Part shown: positions 61,547 through 64,000 of the stretch, one piece after another
Numbering within the stretch: position 1 is the first letter of the stretch
Layout: every line of letters begins with the position of its first letter
Source: [Leptolyngbya] sp. JSC-1
Lineage (GTDB): Bacteria; Cyanobacteriota; Cyanobacteriia; Elainellales; Elainellaceae
Direction: 5' to 3'
Assembly (NCBI GenBank): GCA_000733415.1
Contig: KL662191.1
Span: 5,144,341 to 5,208,340, forward strand
DNA: 64,000 nt
The notes under the pieces: model-generated
Seen by the model: the letters and a program-made list of their open reading frames with translations, nothing else
The model's database searches: none
What the model was told of the DNA's origin: nothing
Program-made: the position numbers and the translations under genes

Positions 61547-62986
61547 ATGAAACTGCCAGAAGGTCCTACTACGCCAGCCTTGCTGCAAACGCTCCATATG
61601 ATTGCAGACCCAACGGGTTTTCTAGATACTTGTGCTCAGCGTTATGGCGATACGTTTACCTTGCGCGTGCTCGGGTCTAGTTCGCCGCCGGTTGTGTTTT
61701 TCAGCGATCCAGAGGCGATTCAGGCGATCTATACCCAGTTGGCAGATCAATTTGAGTTGGGCAAAGTGACCCATGTGTTTCGGCCCCTGACCGGCGATCG
61801 GTCCCTGATTATGCAAGACGGGACCAGCCACCAGAAACAGCGCCAGCTCCTGATGCCCGCTCTGCATGGAGAAGGACTGTTTCGCTGTGGTGAGCTGATT
61901 CGCACTATCACACAACAAAAGGCGGCCACTTGGTCGGTAGGATCGGTGATCTCGGTGCAGGAGCAGATGCTGGAGATTTCGTTAGAACTCATCCTGCAGG
62001 TGGTGTTTGGCATGCAGCTCGGTCAACGCTATACGCGGTTGAAGGCATTGCTGCATACCTTGCTGGAGTGGGTGAATTCGCCCCTCTATTCGGTGCAGTT
62101 CTTTTTGCCGCCCTTACAGCAGAATTTAGGTCGTTGGAGTCCCTGGGGGCGGTTTGTGCGTTTGCGTCAGCAGATCGACGAATTGCTCTATGCCGAAATT
62201 GCCGAACGACGGCAACGGATTGCAAAGCAACCGACGGAACGATCTGAGCCTCCAGATCAGCCGTCAGCGCCAACGGACATCCTCTCGCTGCTGATTGCCG
62301 CCCGCGACAGCGAAGGTCAGCCCCTCAGCGATCAGGAACTGCGGGATCAGCTGATGACCCTGCTGCTATTGGGCCATGAAACGACGGCATCAGGCTTAAC
62401 TTGGGCCTTTTACTGGATCTACCAAAATCCAGCGGTGCTGTTGTGCTTGCGCAGCGAATTGGAACACCTGCCGACGGATATCGATCCGGTTCAGCTCTCC
62501 CAACAACCCTATCTCACGGCAGTTTGTAAAGAAGCATTGCGGGTTTATCCAATTGCGCTGATCTCCCAGCCGCGGAAAGTAAAGCAAACGATTAAGCTGA
62601 AGGGCTATGAGTTTGAGCCGGGTACCGTTCTGGTTCCCTGTATCTATTTAGCGCACCGCCGTACCCAGACCTATCCAGAGGCCGACCAATTCCGTCCAGA
62701 GCGCTTCTTGAACTGCAAACTGTCGCTGTATGAGTATTTCCCCTTTGGGGGCGGCAATCGTAGCTGTATTGGTATGGCCCTAGCCCTGTTTGAAATGAAG
62801 CTAATTTTGGCCACCCTGATGCGGTATTACCAATTCACTCCAACACGGCCCATCCAGCCTATACACCGTCCAGCCCGCCGCGGCATCACCTTTGTGCCTC
62901 CAGGCAATTTGCAACTGCGGGTAACGGCCAAGCAAACTCTCTCAGCCGCAGAGCAAGATTCGCATGTCCTGACTCCTGACTCTTGA
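61547..62986 (+). CDS. Cytochrome P450, CYP110-like
   Basis: A 479-residue heme monooxygenase from the ATG at 61547 (MKLPEGPTTPALLQ), which matches the CYP110 start; an upstream ATG at 61484 would add 21 residues without homology. I-helix LLLGHETTASGLTWAFYW (about residues 278-295), ExxR in CKEALRVYP, and the heme loop FPFGGGNRSCIGMALALFE with the Cys ligand near residue 407. CYP110 enzymes oxidise fatty acids or terpenes. The last codons (LTPDS) fall in an STRR block, so the natural end may have been altered. Confidence 0.9.
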   Translation: MKLPEGPTTPALLQTLHMIADPTGFLDTCAQRYGDTFTLRVLGSSSPPVVFFSDPEAIQAIYTQLADQFELGKVTHVFRPLTGDRSLIMQDGTSHQKQRQLLMPALHGEGLFRCGELIRTITQQKAATWSVGSVISVQEQMLEISLELILQVVFGMQLGQRYTRLKALLHTLLEWVNSPLYSVQFFLPPLQQNLGRWSPWGRFVRLRQQIDELLYAEIAERRQRIAKQPTERSEPPDQPSAPTDILSLLIAARDSEGQPLSDQELRDQLMTLLLLGHETTASGLTWAFYWIYQNPAVLLCLRSELEHLPTDIDPVQLSQQPYLTAVCKEALRVYPIALISQPRKVKQTIKLKGYEFEPGTVLVPCIYLAHRRTQTYPEADQFRPERFLNCKLSLYEYFPFGGGNRSCIGMALALFEMKLILATLMRYYQFTPTRPIQPIHRPARRGITFVPPGNLQLRVTAKQTLSAAEQDSHVLTPDS

Positions 62987-63000
62987 CTCCTGACTCCTCA
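62967..63000. repeat. STRR-type heptad repeat overlapping the P450 end
   Basis: Four to five ctgactc/ttgactc heptamers in a row (inverted gagtcag family). The first 20 bases encode the last residues and stop of the P450 gene. Confidence 0.9.
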
Positions 63001-63110
63001 CGAATTTCACAACTCATTTCGCACAGCTATATGTTACTTGTAGTTATATTCCCAGCATCAACAAATTAAATTTTCATAGTCCAATCAATCTCAAGGATTT
63101 TTTGCGTTCA

Positions 63111-64000
63111 ATGCTATGCCAATCGCCCTTTAGCCGCTTAGATTCCTCACAGGATTGTAAAAAGTTATATCAATTTCTTGACTTTTGTCAGCAGCAGTCT
63201 ATCGCCGATTCTCAACCTAAAATTGCCAGTATTTCTCTAGAGATTCCATTGATTGATCCCCTGCTGGTTTTATCGAAACTTGCTAAACAAAATCAACCGC
63301 ATTTTTATTTTGAAAATCGCGATAAACATCAAGCAATTGCTGCTTTTGATACGGCAATTTTGCAACAAATGAGCGGTGCTAATCGGTTCTCGGAGGCACA
63401 GCAGTTTATTCAGGGTTGCTTCCAGCGACTGCTGTCCAATTATCCCGATATCTATGCGGTTCAGCCGCCTTGGAATACACCTTGTTTTTTTAGCAGCTTC
63501 ACTTTTTTTGATCACAATCGCACGGTCGATTCGCCCTTTCCGCCTGCCACGGTTTTTTTGCCGCGTTGGCAAATTGTGAGATGGCAGGAAGCGAGCTTTG
63601 TCATTGTCAATTGGGAAATTGATACAGCTTCTCGAATTGGTGAATTAACCCAAACGATTTGGAATCAATTGCAGAAATTACAGTTGATTCAATACGATGG
63701 ATTCTATTTAGCTGAAGATCAAAAAGCGCGGCTAAATCGATGGGAAATTATCGAGACTCACGATTTTCAATCAACGGTCAGTTCAGCACTGCAATCAATT
63801 CATCAACAAGCTTATAAAAAACTTGTTTTAGCTCATGCAATTGATGTTTGTTCTAATTTGCCGTTTCAGTGGAGCCGCTCGCTGCATCATCTGCGGCAGC
63901 TCCATCCCGATTGCTGTGTGTTCTCCACCGGCAACGGCAACGGACAGCGGTTTATTGGGGCTAGTCCAGAGCGGTTGTTGAGTATTCGCAATCGCAAGCT
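63111..64000 (+). CDS. menF: Isochorismate synthase MenF (partial, cut by window end)
   Basis: The frame opens at the ATG at 63111 (MLCQSPFSRLDSSQD) and stays open to the window edge: 296 codons. The downstream part shows WSRSLHHLRQLHPDCCVFSTG, then GQRFIGASPERLLSI, the chorismate-binding signature of MenF/EntC-type isochorismate synthases. It feeds phylloquinone synthesis and fits the nearby menA. The catalytic C-terminal half is beyond the window. Confidence 0.88.
   Translation, partial: MLCQSPFSRLDSSQDCKKLYQFLDFCQQQSIADSQPKIASISLEIPLIDPLLVLSKLAKQNQPHFYFENRDKHQAIAAFDTAILQQMSGANRFSEAQQFIQGCFQRLLSNYPDIYAVQPPWNTPCFFSSFTFFDHNRTVDSPFPPATVFLPRWQIVRWQEASFVIVNWEIDTASRIGELTQTIWNQLQKLQLIQYDGFYLAEDQKARLNRWEIIETHDFQSTVSSALQSIHQQAYKKLVLAHAIDVCSNLPFQWSRSLHHLRQLHPDCCVFSTGNGNGQRFIGASPERLLSIRNRK

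Noticed and set aside
1..64000. CRISPR arrays
   Set aside because: The tandem arrays seen have 7- or 15-base units without unique spacers; no cas genes.

Overview
The window is chromosomal DNA from a cyanobacterium. It carries psaA-psaB (photosystem I), the phylloquinone genes menA and menF (partial), Ycf34, a Tab2-like protein, a high-light-inducible protein, a CYP110-like P450 and a probable pirA. Abundant heptanucleotide (STRR-type) repeats and small palindromic elements suggest a filamentous or Leptolyngbya-like lineage. That placement is inference; no 16S rRNA gene is present.

Layout. 1-282 is the end of an rRNA operon (23S tail, 5S, terminator). 0.4-8.4 kb holds envelope or unknown genes, including a 1214-residue protein that joins a PstS-like domain, two DUF4912 domains and a run of about 25 SG-x-G-M repeats, followed by a lipoprotein, a small Trypco1-type protein and an amidase. 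8.4-15.8 kb is housekeeping: pyrB, J-domain/TPR, TM2, helix-hairpin-helix, lepB, a carboxyl-terminal protease and ispG. 15.8-17.6 kb is a gene graveyard with Uma2, NACHT and HicB fragments, a 7-bp tandem array and two palindromic elements. 17.6-21.6 kb has a secreted FAD oxidoreductase and a Pro/Glu-rich lipoprotein. 21.9-22.7 kb is the decayed membrane tail of a STAND/NACHT protein. 23.3-28.0 kb is psaA-psaB.

28.0-40.2 kb: a WD40 Ser/Thr kinase, ycf34, a CCA-adding-type enzyme, an FAD amine oxidase-like protein, a YaaW-like/J-domain pair, a cell-wall amidase, pdhB, tab2 and a TldD/PmbA protein. 40.2-43.4 kb: groES-groEL1 behind a perfect CIRCE operator. 43.5-48.0 kb: a Cys-rich/TM/SH3b protein, a MITE, a 51-aa PirA-like gene with an NtcA consensus box, an Hlip, a GT39 glycosyltransferase and a solitary ABC permease. 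48.2-48.9 kb is a second small graveyard. 49.0-53.6 kb: purN, map and a cobalt/nickel ECF transporter cluster (cbiM-N-Q-O). 53.9-58.0 kb: the conserved block rplS-trnW-secE-nusG-rplK-rplA-L10 leader-rplJ-rplL. 58.2-64.0 kb: a GIY-YIG protein, a methyltransferase-TPR fusion, menA, P450 and the start of menF.

No CRISPR array, intact transposase, prophage or complete defence island is visible. The most unusual items are the SG-x-G-M repeat protein, the PirA-like gene with its NtcA box, the Cys-rich/SH3b protein, and the hairpin-forming heptad repeats placed inside the groESL and rplK-rplA spacers.
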